NCBI GenBank assembly: GCA_964586055.1
Contig: CAZPFX010000018.1
Coordinates: 1 to 16,055, forward strand
DNA: 16,055 nucleotides
Reading direction: 5' to 3'
Source: UM-FILTER-42-14 sp964586055
GTDB taxonomy: Bacteria; Patescibacteriota; Microgenomatia; UBA1400; PJMF01
The translations under genes and the position numbers were made by a program. A model generated the notes under the pieces. The model made no database searches. It was given only the letters and a program-made list of their open reading frames with translations, and was not told the DNA's origin. Shown here piece by piece: positions 5,796 to 14,212 of this stretch; positions within the stretch are counted from its first letter, which is position 1, and each line of letters begins with the position of its first letter.

Positions 5796-7589
5796 TTAGC
5801 CAAGAGTGCGCTGAAGCTCGACTACTTTTCGAAGGAGCTCTGCCTGCCTCGCCGTTTCTTCGGGGGTGAGTTCTAGGCGAAGGTCAAGCTCGCGAAGTTC
5901 TCGAGAAATTTCCGCCAGCTGAACGTTGGTGGCGCGAACCTGAAGTTTCTTTAGCACTTGTCGCCATTCTTTCTCAGAAGTCACATGATCAAAATTCTCG
6001 ATCTGAGAATCATCCAAATACCACTCTGCCAAAACGCTTGATAGATCGCTAGGAAGCTTGCTTCGAAGGGATGTTAGAGTTTGCCCATCTGATTTAACAA
6101 TATATTTGAGAATAGCTGCAGCGCTTGTAGTTTCAAGTTCTAGCTTAAGAAGTTCCTCTGCTCTTTCCTTACGTTTATCATCGGGTGAGTGCAAAAGTAA
6201 AAACAGGGTGACTCGCTCTAATTGTTCTAGGACGGAAGATGGCTCGACTTTTCTTTTTTGCTCTGGCTCACTTGAAGATGTAGATAGTCCTTGGGCGATG
6301 GTTCTTTTTAGATCTTGTTCAATACTTGCTTCACTCACTCCAAGGGCTTTGCTAATTCTGTTTATATAGTGCTCTCGTTCTACAGCGTGTGAGACCTGTT
6401 GAAGGACAGGTGCAAGGTCGATCATAACCTGACGTTTTCCTGAAGGAGTTTTTATGTCGTATTGTTTCAAAGCAGTCGTGATCAGATAGTCATAGGCGGT
6501 CACGGAAGCTTTAACGGTTTCTCTCCAAGCGCCCGGGTCTTGAGCAACTAGATCAGCAGGATCTTTTCCAGAAGGAACAACGGCGACTCTGAGCTCCATT
6601 GGCGTGTCATGTTTTTTGCCTTCAGCAGTGATGACGCTGATGGCTTTTTTTGTGGCTTCTCTGCCCGCTGAATCGGTATCAAGCGAGAGAATAATCGTGG
6701 AAACATAGCGACGCAATAGTCTGGCGTGTTGTGGGGTTAGCGCAGAGCCCTTGATCGCGACACAATTGTTAACGTTGGCCTGGGTAGAAGCGATGACATC
6801 AAATTCTCCCTCGGTGACGACGACAGAGTTAGACTTGCGAATCTCTTTAAATAGAGCGCTCAGGCCGAACAAAAGCTCACTTTTATGATAGACGATTGTT
6901 TCTGGTGAATTAATGTATTTTGCCTGGTCTTCTCCATCAGTTCCTGGTAGAGCTCGACCTGAGAAGCCGACAATTTGGCCTCTGTGATTAGTGAGCGGGA
7001 ACATGACGCGATTGCGGAAACGGTCATAGGTATGACCATTTCTACTGATCACCAGTCCAGCGTCGACTAATAGTGAAATTGGATATTTTTTCTTTTTATG
7101 CAAATAAGAAAGCAGCCCATCCCAAGCGGGTGTGCTGACTCCAATGCCGAATAGCTTTTTTGAAGCTGAGGTAATTTTTCGATCTTTCAAGTATTTTCTA
7201 GCCGCTTCTCCTACCGCGTGTTTTTCTAAAAGAAAGGCATAATACTGTTGAGCGAGGTCCAAAACCTCAAGAATTTGCTGCTTTTTCCCATCTTCTTTAG
7301 TGGGGGTGAAAGCTTGCAGCTCAATTCCAGCTTGCTCTGCCAGAAGTTCTAAGCTTTCATGAAGAGTTAGGCCCTCATATTTTTCTAAAAAGTCATAGAC
7401 GTCACCATGCTCATTACAGCCAAAGCACTTATAGCGCTGCATGACCGGACTGACGAAAAATGATGGAGAACGCTCTGAGTGGAAGGGACAAAGGCCACGA
7501 TACTGGCCACCAGCCGCCTGTAAGGAAACATGTTGCCCGATAATTGTGACAATATCGCTAGCTTCTTTTACCCTTTGAATATCTGACAT
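5796..7589 (-). CDS. dnaG: DNA primase
   Basis: This 597-residue primase makes RNA primers at the replication fork. The N-terminal CHC2 zinc-binding motif is C34, H37, C55, C58. The catalytic core includes the basic DRFRNRVMFPL segment (189-199). The Toprim domain has VTEGEFDVI (E260) and LSLDTDSAGREA (D304, D306); EGEFDVI replaces the commoner EGYMDVI, but the metal-binding acids are kept. The C-terminal third is helical and charged, as expected for the helicase-interacting domain. Length matches family members (580-650). It is the first gene of the leftward run, and rpoD follows four genes later, partly preserving the dnaG-rpoD order. Confidence 0.97.
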   Translation of the reverse strand: MSDIQRVKEASDIVTIIGQHVSLQAAGGQYRGLCPFHSERSPSFFVSPVMQRYKCFGCNEHGDVYDFLEKYEGLTLHESLELLAEQAGIELQAFTPTKEDGKKQQILEVLDLAQQYYAFLLEKHAVGEAARKYLKDRKITSASKKLFGIGVSTPAWDGLLSYLHKKKKYPISLLVDAGLVISRNGHTYDRFRNRVMFPLTNHRGQIVGFSGRALPGTDGEDQAKYINSPETIVYHKSELLFGLSALFKEIRKSNSVVVTEGEFDVIASTQANVNNCVAIKGSALTPQHARLLRRYVSTIILSLDTDSAGREATKKAISVITAEGKKHDTPMELRVAVVPSGKDPADLVAQDPGAWRETVKASVTAYDYLITTALKQYDIKTPSGKRQVMIDLAPVLQQVSHAVEREHYINRISKALGVSEASIEQDLKRTIAQGLSTSSSEPEQKRKVEPSSVLEQLERVTLFLLLHSPDDKRKERAEELLKLELETTSAAAILKYIVKSDGQTLTSLRSKLPSDLSSVLAEWYLDDSQIENFDHVTSEKEWRQVLKKLQVRATNVQLAEISRELRELDLRLELTPEETARQAELLRKVVELQRTLG

Positions 7590-7601
7590 GCTTTGTACTT
7601 G

Positions 7602-7618
7602 AAGTATACGCTATACTT
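7602..7618. promoter_or_regulatory. palindrome in the divergent dnaG/7624 promoter region
   Basis: AAGTATA-CGC-TATACTT is a perfect 7-bp inverted repeat. Each arm contains a -10-like TATACT: one (minus, 7608-7603) for dnaG, the other (plus, 7612-7617) placed 6 nt before the ATG at 7624. It could be a regulator site or simply two mirrored -10 boxes. Confidence 0.6.
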
Positions 7619-7630
7619 GATAGATGCCAA
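7603..7630 (-). promoter_or_regulatory. dnaG promoter
   Basis: Minus-strand TTGGCA (7630-7625; five of six matches to consensus) and TATACT (7608-7603) are 16 nt apart. The -35 lies inside the first codons of the divergent gene. The predicted start near 7596 leaves a leader of only about 7 nt. Confidence 0.65.
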
Positions 7631-9144
7631 CTCAGAAACTGCTTGTGATCCTGTTTTTGAGTTACTGCTCGCTTTTCTTTTTTGCTAGGCCACATCTTCC
7701 AACCTTAGATCTTGGTAGACACATTATTAATGGTCGGGAAATTATTGAGAACGGCTCGGTATTCGAGGATAATCACTACTCACACACCAGCCCCGACTTT
7801 ATGGCGGTAAATCACCATTGGCTTTTTGGAGTCTTTGCCTACTTGGGTTATGAGCTTGGCGGCTTTCCACTGCTAGTAATTAGTAATGCTTTATTAAACT
7901 TGTTAGCTATTGGCGGGGTTTTGTTGGTTGCATCAAAAATTAGTTCAACAAAATCAGCTTTAATTGCCGGAGTGTTTCTGCTGCCACTTCTGATAGATCG
8001 CAACCAAGTGAGACCTGAAACAATTAGTTTTTTGTTCTCAAGTATTTTTCTAGTTATTCTTTGGTTTCAGACAAAGAAACGACGTTGGTGGCTGACGGCG
8101 TTAGTTGCCCTACAAATTGTCTGGGTTAATTCACATTTATTTTTTGTTTTTGGTCCGGGGTTAGTGGGGGCATTTTTCTTGCGTTCTTTATTTGTCAAAA
8201 AATTTCGCTGGCAACTCAAATCATTAGGGATAACTCTTTTAGGAGTGGTTCTCGCCAGTTTTTTTAACCCAGTTACCTGGAGAGGAGTTATTCAACCATT
8301 TATGATTTTCAGTAACTACGCCTATCCCGTTGCAGAGAATCAATCAGTTTGGTTTTTCCTGAAATTTCATCCATCGCCAAGTTATTGGTACAGCGCCATT
8401 GTCTTGATAATAACTTTTGGATTAGTTGCCTACATTTTGAAACAAAGGAGATCGGAGTTTTTGCCTCTGATTTTAATTACTGCGGTTTTTGCTATTGCGG
8501 GAGAGATGGTTACAAGGATTTTGTCTTTTTTTGCTCTGCTCTCGATTCCTCTCTTTTCAATTTCATTTGATTCGATCTGGAATAAATATGCAAAAACAAT
8601 CCATCGGCTGCAAGAAAATACCCTGGCTGTGATGATTATTTCGACAGTCTCATTTGTTGGTTTATTAATTTTAATTCGCACGAGTCTTTTTGTGCCGAGT
8701 CTTTATTCTCTCGGTGTTCGTGAAACTCCGAACGCAAATGATAGTGCGGAGTTTTTTAAGACTCTTAATCCGAGTGGTAATATTTTTAATAATTACGATA
8801 TCGGTGGTTACCTCATCTTCCATCTTTATCCTGACTATAAAGTTTTTATCGATAACAGGCCGGAAGCCTATCCAAGTAGTTTTATAGAAAATGAATATAT
8901 AGCAGCTCAGAAGGATGAGCAGGTCTGGGAAGAGATTGCAGAAAAATATGACATTGGTAGCATTTTCGTTTATTATCGTGATCGTACGGATTGGTTCGAG
9001 CCATTCATAATTAGGCGTCTGGATGACCCGCGCTGGGTGGCGGTATATGCTGATCAGGATGCCATTATTCTTTTAGACGATAGACCTGAAAATGCAGAGC
9101 TCATTGCTAAATACCGACTGCCGGAAGGGGTGTTTTCGTATTAG
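7624..9144 (+). CDS. multi-pass membrane protein, GT-C glycosyltransferase-like
   Basis: This 506-residue protein has about ten hydrophobic spans. After the first span a loop contains LDLGRHIINGREIIENG (acidic D29) and then SHTSPDF...NHHWLFGV, the acidic first-loop arrangement typical of GT-C lipid-linked sugar transferases. The C-terminal soluble part carries NNYDIGGYLIF and YKVFIDNRPEAYP, a motif I recognise from large uncharacterised bacterial membrane-protein families. Such enzymes move sugars from lipid carriers on the outer face of the membrane; acceptor and sugar are unknown. It starts a rightward unit with 9150 and glmS. The ATG has no ribosome site but a TATACT 6 nt upstream. Confidence 0.65.
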   Translation: MPTQKLLVILFLSYCSLFFFARPHLPTLDLGRHIINGREIIENGSVFEDNHYSHTSPDFMAVNHHWLFGVFAYLGYELGGFPLLVISNALLNLLAIGGVLLVASKISSTKSALIAGVFLLPLLIDRNQVRPETISFLFSSIFLVILWFQTKKRRWWLTALVALQIVWVNSHLFFVFGPGLVGAFFLRSLFVKKFRWQLKSLGITLLGVVLASFFNPVTWRGVIQPFMIFSNYAYPVAENQSVWFFLKFHPSPSYWYSAIVLIITFGLVAYILKQRRSEFLPLILITAVFAIAGEMVTRILSFFALLSIPLFSISFDSIWNKYAKTIHRLQENTLAVMIISTVSFVGLLILIRTSLFVPSLYSLGVRETPNANDSAEFFKTLNPSGNIFNNYDIGGYLIFHLYPDYKVFIDNRPEAYPSSFIENEYIAAQKDEQVWEEIAEKYDIGSIFVYYRDRTDWFEPFIIRRLDDPRWVAVYADQDAIILLDDRPENAELIAKYRLPEGVFSY

Positions 9145-9149
9145 TTTTT

Positions 9150-10709
9150 ATGAAATTTTCTAAGATAGATTGCCTTTTTTTGTTTTTGACTGCAATACTA
9201 CTTGGCTTGGTTTCCTGGTATGGCGCTTTCGGTGATGAGCAGGAAAACATTACTGCTGGCTGGTTGATTGTCCAAGGTCTCGTTCCATATCGAGACTTCT
9301 TCTTTCATCACGCTCCCCTACCATTTTTCTTGGCAGGACTAGCCGAAAGCTTGAGTGCAGGAAATGGTTTGGCAGTTTCTCGAGGCTTAGTAGTTTTTAT
9401 GCACTTATTTGTCTGGGGTTTTGTTCTTAGATTTTCAGATAATAAAATTCGTAAAAGTGTTTACATATCGATGATATTAATAAGTGGTTTTTTAGTTCCA
9501 TTATTTCATCTTCAAATGCTGCTCGCTGACACGCTTGTGGTTTTAAGCCTGGTGATGATCTTGTTCGTGAGTGCTAGTTGGTGGCGATACAATTTTCCTA
9601 ATCCAGAAAAGGTGGTCGCAGTTTATGTAGCCTCAACATTTATCGCAGTAACAAGCAGCGTTGCCGCTTCGATAGCTTTCGCAATTATTGGCTTGATTCT
9701 TGTTTACAAATTAATAAGCGAATTTGGGCTTAAATTCTTGCTTCATAAAATTACAAGGCAAATATATTGGGGATTTTTTCTTTTCGCGATCTTCCCAGTT
9801 TATTTCTCGCTAAACAAAGCTCTAGAGTCAATGTGGTGGTCCGTTTTTGTTTATAACCAAAAATACTACCTGCCCTTCAGATTAGCTGAGAATGAATTCG
9901 AGAGAAAATTTGGAATGATAGGAAGAATTATTCAGCAGTTTTATTTTTTCATAGCGAGATCGTCTCAGGAATTATTTTCAGCATTGAGAGCCTTTATCTC
10001 TACTTTCATTCATATTCCAATGGCAATTTCCAATAATTCTTTTTCAGAATTGCCAAGTTATCTTCAAATAATGTTTTCAGAGTTTTTTCTTCATTTAGCA
10101 AATATTGAGGTAGCCATGCTCTTGCTTCTCTTGACAACCATTATGTTGCTACTCTGGAAAAAACCTGTTTTTACACTTCCAGCTATTTTATTATTAATAT
10201 TCTTACGCTTTCGTAGTAATGAGCTGTTTCACATCGGTCCGTTTGTTGCTGGAATGGTTATATTTGCCTCAGTGCTCTTTTTCCAATTAAAAGAAAGGAA
10301 GGTCAAAATTGCTCTGATCTTTTTGTGCATCCCATTTTTAATTATTACCTCAAGCTCCTATGTCTCACATTTTCAACAAAAAAACCCAGTTGTGTCACAA
10401 GTTCAAGTTAATAATGCCAAAAATATCGCTGAGAATTCGCAAAAAGATGATTCATTACTGGTGATAGATGGAGATACTTATCTTTACTATTTGTCAGATA
10501 GGCTGCCAGCGACAAGATATTTTTATTACCTGCCCTGGTTTGTCCCATCTGAGAGAATAACATCAGAAGTTGCTAGAACAGTAAGCTTTAGAACAGCCGA
10601 TACGATCTTCATGGAAAATGTTGGCGAGAATGACTATCGTTATCAGCTTGTCTCGTCTTTGGAATCGAATTATTCGGGAGTAGCCCCCAACGTTTGGAAG
10701 GTAAAGTAA
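9150..10709 (+). CDS. GT-C (PMT/GT39-like) membrane glycosyltransferase
   Basis: This 519-residue integral membrane protein has about ten to twelve spans. Its first periplasmic loop reads GDEQENITAGWLIVQG (acidic D29-E30), followed by LVPYRDFFFHHAPLPFF, a strong signature of the GT39/ArnT/PMT group, in which the acidic pair serves catalysis and the HxP segment lines the sugar-lipid site. A short C-terminal soluble domain follows. It begins 5 nt after the previous gene's stop with only T-rich sequence before the ATG, so translation is probably coupled. It may act with its neighbour on cell-surface glycan or protein glycosylation. The exact substrate is not visible. Confidence 0.72.
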   Translation: MKFSKIDCLFLFLTAILLGLVSWYGAFGDEQENITAGWLIVQGLVPYRDFFFHHAPLPFFLAGLAESLSAGNGLAVSRGLVVFMHLFVWGFVLRFSDNKIRKSVYISMILISGFLVPLFHLQMLLADTLVVLSLVMILFVSASWWRYNFPNPEKVVAVYVASTFIAVTSSVAASIAFAIIGLILVYKLISEFGLKFLLHKITRQIYWGFFLFAIFPVYFSLNKALESMWWSVFVYNQKYYLPFRLAENEFERKFGMIGRIIQQFYFFIARSSQELFSALRAFISTFIHIPMAISNNSFSELPSYLQIMFSEFFLHLANIEVAMLLLLLTTIMLLLWKKPVFTLPAILLLIFLRFRSNELFHIGPFVAGMVIFASVLFFQLKERKVKIALIFLCIPFLIITSSSYVSHFQQKNPVVSQVQVNNAKNIAENSQKDDSLLVIDGDTYLYYLSDRLPATRYFYYLPWFVPSERITSEVARTVSFRTADTIFMENVGENDYRYQLVSSLESNYSGVAPNVWKVK

Positions 10710-10724
10710 AAGAAGAGAATTAAT

Positions 10725-12515
10725 ATGTGTGGAATTTTTGCTTATAGTGGCCCGAAAAGTAATGCTCCCGAAACGGTTTTTGAGGGTCTGAAAAGTCTTG
10801 AGTATCGTGGATACGACAGCTGGGGTGTGGTGACGCAGCCGGGAGAATCAAGCATTCAGCAAAAATCACTAGTTGTTAAGAAACGAATCGGAAAAATTGG
10901 TACCAACGATATAAATGAGCTGCCGCCTTCACACATCGCCATAGGCCACACTCGCTGGGCAACGCATGGAAAAGTTACCGAGCTGAATGCTCATCCGCAT
11001 CTGTCGTGCGATTGGAAAATAGCTATTGTTCATAACGGGATTATTGAGAACTTTGTAAAATTGCAGGCCGATCTACGCGCATCCGGCCATAAGTTTGTCT
11101 CAGAAACAGATTCGGAAGTTGTGGCTCATTTGCTAGAAGAAGAACGCAAAACTAATGATTTGCCTACATCACTCAGAAATGTCTTTTCTAAACTTGAGGG
11201 TCTCAACGCGGTCATAGCTATGGAGCTTAATAGTGAGTCTCTCGTTGCTACCACTAACGGTTCACCACTGGTTATTGGGATTGCGAAGGGTGAAATTTAC
11301 ATGGCTAGTGACCCCTCTGCCCTGCTTCCTTACACGACTGAGGTTATTTTCTTAGAGGATGGCGTCATGGCTATTTGGAGTGAAAATAAGTTGCAGTTCG
11401 CTTCTACGAAAACTGGAAAAAAGTTAGAGCCAACGTCACAGCAGATCACTTGGAAAGCCCAGTCGGCAGAAAAGGGAGCATTCGCTCATTTTATGTTGAA
11501 GGAAATGCACGAGCAACCAGCAATTATTCGTAGAATCGCAAAGAACGCCGAATCAAACTCTAACTCCGACTATAAAGAACTTGCCGATCGAATTAAAAAG
11601 GCACGGCATTGCTACCTAGTTGGCTGCGGATCATCATGGTTCATCGCCAGAATAGCTCAGTATGTTTTTGCTAAAATCGGAGTTTTAATCACCCCAATCG
11701 TTGGCAGCGAGTTTCTAGAAGCCGCGCCAGCTCTGAGCAAAGACGACTTTCTCATCGTTCTCTCACAGTCAGGCGAAACAATGGACAGTATTAAGCCAGT
11801 AAAATTGGCAAAAAAATCTGGGACAGGAATTGGAGCTTTGGTAAATGTGCCAGGATCAAGCATTTCGCGATTAGCTGATATTACTTTACTCATAGAAGCC
11901 GGACCAGAAAAAGCCGTGGCAACAACCAAAGCCTTCACGGCTACGCTTATGCATCTGCTTCTCGTCGCTAAAGAAATGGATGGAGAGTTGTTCTCGAAAC
12001 TTGACTTCAACAAAGTCGCCTATGGTGTTGAGCGAGCCCTTTCTACTGCCAAGACTACCCAATTAGACAAGTTGGCAAAGAAATTTCAGAATGATGAGCA
12101 CCTTTTCTGCCTAGGACGTGGAGTTTCGTTCCCAGTGGCGCAAGAAGCCGCTTTGAAAGTTAAAGAAGTATCTTATCTACACGCCGAGGGTTTGGCCGGA
12201 GGTGAGCTTAAACATGGGCCTCTGGCGCTTATTACCGATGGCACACCATGCATTGTTTTGGCCCCAAATGACGAAACATATGCCGACGCAATTTCTGGGG
12301 CGATGGAGATGAAAGCTCGCGGAGGCTATGTTATTGGAATTAGCCCGCAGACACATCAAGTTTTTGATGAGTTTATCGCAGTTGACTACCTAGGGTTGGG
12401 AACGATTTTCCTTGAGTTGGCTGTTGTCCAGTACTTTGGTTATGCTTTGGCAATAGCAAAGAATTTGGATCCCGATATGCCAAGGAATTTGGCGAAGAGT
12501 GTTACGGTTGGTTAA
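10725..12515 (+). CDS. glmS: glutamine-fructose-6-phosphate aminotransferase (isomerizing)
   Basis: This 596-residue enzyme makes glucosamine-6-phosphate for peptidoglycan and surface glycans. The N-terminal glutaminase domain starts MCGIFAY, leaving Cys as the catalytic N-terminal residue after Met removal, and has LEYRGYDSWGV, HTRWATHG and HNGIIENF. The linker contains FMLKEMHEQP. Two SIS sugar-isomerase domains follow (VGCGSSWFIA; LSQSGETMDS; AVATTKAFTA), and the protein ends in PDMPRNLAKSVTVG, close to the canonical DQPRNLAKSVTVE tail that closes the active site. It lies 15 nt after the GT-C gene, with AAGAGAA as a weak ribosome site and no room for a glmS ribozyme. Its stop overlaps the convergent gene's stop. 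Confidence 0.97.
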   Translation: MCGIFAYSGPKSNAPETVFEGLKSLEYRGYDSWGVVTQPGESSIQQKSLVVKKRIGKIGTNDINELPPSHIAIGHTRWATHGKVTELNAHPHLSCDWKIAIVHNGIIENFVKLQADLRASGHKFVSETDSEVVAHLLEEERKTNDLPTSLRNVFSKLEGLNAVIAMELNSESLVATTNGSPLVIGIAKGEIYMASDPSALLPYTTEVIFLEDGVMAIWSENKLQFASTKTGKKLEPTSQQITWKAQSAEKGAFAHFMLKEMHEQPAIIRRIAKNAESNSNSDYKELADRIKKARHCYLVGCGSSWFIARIAQYVFAKIGVLITPIVGSEFLEAAPALSKDDFLIVLSQSGETMDSIKPVKLAKKSGTGIGALVNVPGSSISRLADITLLIEAGPEKAVATTKAFTATLMHLLLVAKEMDGELFSKLDFNKVAYGVERALSTAKTTQLDKLAKKFQNDEHLFCLGRGVSFPVAQEAALKVKEVSYLHAEGLAGGELKHGPLALITDGTPCIVLAPNDETYADAISGAMEMKARGGYVIGISPQTHQVFDEFIAVDYLGLGTIFLELAVVQYFGYALAIAKNLDPDMPRNLAKSVTVG

Positions 12516-13171
12516 ATGCCGACAGCCAGCTTTGGTTTTCCGGTATTGAGCTCAGTTTTGCTAATTCCAAAAAGATCAACGATTTTAAAAGAGTCTTCTT
12601 CTTTTTGAACTTTGATATAGCAAGTATTTTTAATTGAGCCATAAGGGAGTTGGTTGAGTGACTCAACAAAAGCGAAGTGGGCCAAAAGCGACAAGATCAC
12701 ATTTGCATGAGTCACCATGAGAATAGTCTTGTCTTTGTGAGTTTCGGAAATCTTTCTGAAAAAAGGAATAACTCTCTCAAGTACGTCTTCCAGGGACTCC
12801 ATGTCATCGACCACTTTCCACTTCAGTTGATCTGCAAGTGGAGCCTGGTGATACTCGTCCAAGCTCTGACGATGTTCTTTCCATGCATCAGTACTCTTTA
12901 ATCCTTCGAGGCGACCAAAGTGGCGCTCTCTAATTTCCGGAAATTCATTTATCTCCAGTCCTTTTGTGGAGGCAATATGCTCCGCAGTTTGTTTAGCTCT
13001 AGTTAGATCAGAAGCGAAGACGGCATCAATGGTTATGGAAGAAAGAAGTTCGGCAAGATCCTTTGCTTGCTGAATTCCCACCTCAGTCAGCGGAGGGTTA
13101 GTTCCGACAATGTCTTCATTTATATTCCCTTCTGATTGGCCGTGGCGGACGATGTAAAAAGTTGTTGGCAT
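12512..13171 (-). CDS. histidine phosphatase (phosphoglycerate mutase-like)
   Basis: This 219-residue cytosolic protein is of the histidine phosphatase superfamily. The phospho-accepting RHGQSEGN motif lies at residues 9-16. The second-half features are FASDLTRAKQTAEHI, the acidic EIRERHFGRLEG block and the second catalytic histidine in VTHANVI. It could be a cofactor-dependent phosphoglycerate mutase-like enzyme or, more likely, a phosphatase of small metabolites; the sequence does not decide. It begins 6 nt after the stop of the FMN split-barrel gene and so belongs to the same unit. Its TAA shares TTAA with the glmS stop in a tail-to-tail overlap. Confidence 0.9.
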   Translation of the reverse strand: MPTTFYIVRHGQSEGNINEDIVGTNPPLTEVGIQQAKDLAELLSSITIDAVFASDLTRAKQTAEHIASTKGLEINEFPEIRERHFGRLEGLKSTDAWKEHRQSLDEYHQAPLADQLKWKVVDDMESLEDVLERVIPFFRKISETHKDKTILMVTHANVILSLLAHFAFVESLNQLPYGSIKNTCYIKVQKEEDSFKIVDLFGISKTELNTGKPKLAVGI

Positions 13172-13177
13172 TAGTTG

Positions 13178-13651
13178 CTAAAACTTGACCTCTACCCTGT
13201 CGTCGCTGCCCTTATTTGTGGGATCAAGAATAAATATTTTACTTGGCACTATTTTAATAAGTCTTAACGCAGCGGAGCCAATATATAGATCTGGACTTAG
13301 ATATTTTTTAATGTCTGAAGGCGTCTTGGCAAATCTTTTTTTATATATCGTTGTAGCTGCGTGAATTATTTCTTTTGGCTCGACTAGATACGCTTTTGCA
13401 GAAGCCTGAACGCCATTAATATCACCAGGTTTCTCAGTTGAGTTAAAAATAGTGAAAGCTACATCTGGATTCAACTCAATATTTTTTACATGAATTGTGT
13501 TCTTTGTAGATACACAGAAAAAATTATTATTCTCGTCTGCAGCATAAAAAAGAGCCGTGTTCCAAGGAACGCTATCTTTTAAAGTTGCGAGTGAGAGATA
13601 AAGATTCTCTGAGATGATTTTTTTGGCGATTTGGGAGGAGGTTTTTTTCAT
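13178..13651 (-). CDS. PNPOx-like FMN split-barrel protein
   Basis: This is a 157-residue protein of the pyridoxamine 5'-phosphate oxidase-like superfamily. The pattern is an N-terminal helix, LYLSLATLKDSVPWNTALFY, then STKNTIHVKNIELNPDVAFTIFN, followed by GDINGVQASAKAYLVE, the usual order for the flavin-binding split barrel. Such proteins bind FMN, F420 or heme and carry out cytosolic redox reactions or flavin storage; a true PLP-forming PNPOx would be longer (about 210). The ATG at 13651 is chosen over one at 13675 because it is followed directly by the family helix and preceded by a GATAAT hexamer 6 nt upstream. Confidence 0.85.
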   Translation of the reverse strand: MKKTSSQIAKKIISENLYLSLATLKDSVPWNTALFYAADENNNFFCVSTKNTIHVKNIELNPDVAFTIFNSTEKPGDINGVQASAKAYLVEPKEIIHAATTIYKKRFAKTPSDIKKYLSPDLYIGSAALRLIKIVPSKIFILDPTNKGSDDRVEVKF

Positions 13652-13657
13652 AACTAT

Positions 13658-13663
13658 ATTATC
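13658..13663 (-). promoter_or_regulatory. possible -10 element for the PNPOx-like gene
   Basis: GATAAT ends exactly 6 nt before the ATG at 13651, the same geometry as at the csoR-like, 7624 and XRE genes. The -35 is weak (CCGTTC at 17 nt), so this is tentative. Confidence 0.4.
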
Positions 13664-13675
13664 TTTTGTTCCCAA

Positions 13676-13720
13676 AATAGGAACGGTTGTCCCAACCGAG
13701 AGTTTTTAACCATTCCTATT
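13676..13720. repeat. nested inverted repeat between the NUDIX and PNPOx-like genes
   Basis: The arms at 13676-13688 and 13708-13720 match over 12 of 13 positions (G-U allowed at the last). Inside lies a second perfect hairpin, CGGTTG-TCC-CAACCG (13684-13698), which uses part of the left arm, so the two folds compete. No strong T-tract follows on the minus strand (only TT-rich sequence). It may be a weak terminator or attenuator, or an operator. Confidence 0.55.
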
Positions 13721-13756
13721 TATACTCTAAAAAAGGCAAAAGTTGAGGGTGTATTT

Positions 13757-14212
13757 TTATCGTCTCTTAATCGCCATATCAACCAAAAAAACTTGGTTAC
13801 TTCGCAGGAGTGGCATCGCATCTTGTGGGAAAAAACCATATTCGCTGACTTCTTTTGAGGCGACAAATTTTCCGCCAATTAAAACTCCTGTATAGCATAA
13901 ATCGAGTCTGGCTGAATCTCTATCTGTTCGAGTCATCAGAGAATCATCCATGCTCACAACAAGCCCTGACTCTTCCATAATTTCTCGTTCCAGACCTTCT
14001 TTGGGATGCTCGTGAGCTTCCAGGTAGCCTCCAGGGAGGGACCAAGCATGTGATCGATAGCTGTGTTTAAAGAGTAAGATCTCGTTTTTATCGTTAAAAA
14101 CAATTCCCGTCACGCCAACTAGAAATTTATCATGTAAGAGTCTCATGATAAAAAGTTGCGCTCCTTTGGGGAGCTTGAGACTTTTGTATATTTTTGAGAG
14201 GAGTGATTTCAT
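13757..14212 (-). CDS. NUDIX hydrolase
   Basis: This is a 151-residue cytosolic pyrophosphohydrolase. It has a perfect Nudix box GX5EX7REUXEEXGU (G-YLEAH-E-HPKEGLE-RE-I-M-EE-S-G-L), which binds the catalytic metals and cleaves a nucleoside diphosphate linked to another moiety. The preceding strand FLVGVTGIVFNDKNEILLFKH and the SWSLPGG-like HAWSLPGGYLE are typical. The N-terminal 25 residues are basic and amphipathic and outside the core fold. Substrate cannot be predicted. Its ATG overlaps the LapA-domain stop by 4 nt (ATGA), so the two are translationally coupled. It is followed by a nested inverted repeat. Confidence 0.93.
   Translation of the reverse strand: MKSLLSKIYKSLKLPKGAQLFIMRLLHDKFLVGVTGIVFNDKNEILLFKHSYRSHAWSLPGGYLEAHEHPKEGLEREIMEESGLVVSMDDSLMTRTDRDSARLDLCYTGVLIGGKFVASKEVSEYGFFPQDAMPLLRSNQVFLVDMAIKRR

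Noticed and set aside
10710..10724. glmS ribozyme riboswitch before glmS
   Set aside because: Only 15 nt separate glmS from the preceding gene, too little for the ribozyme, and no such structure is seen.
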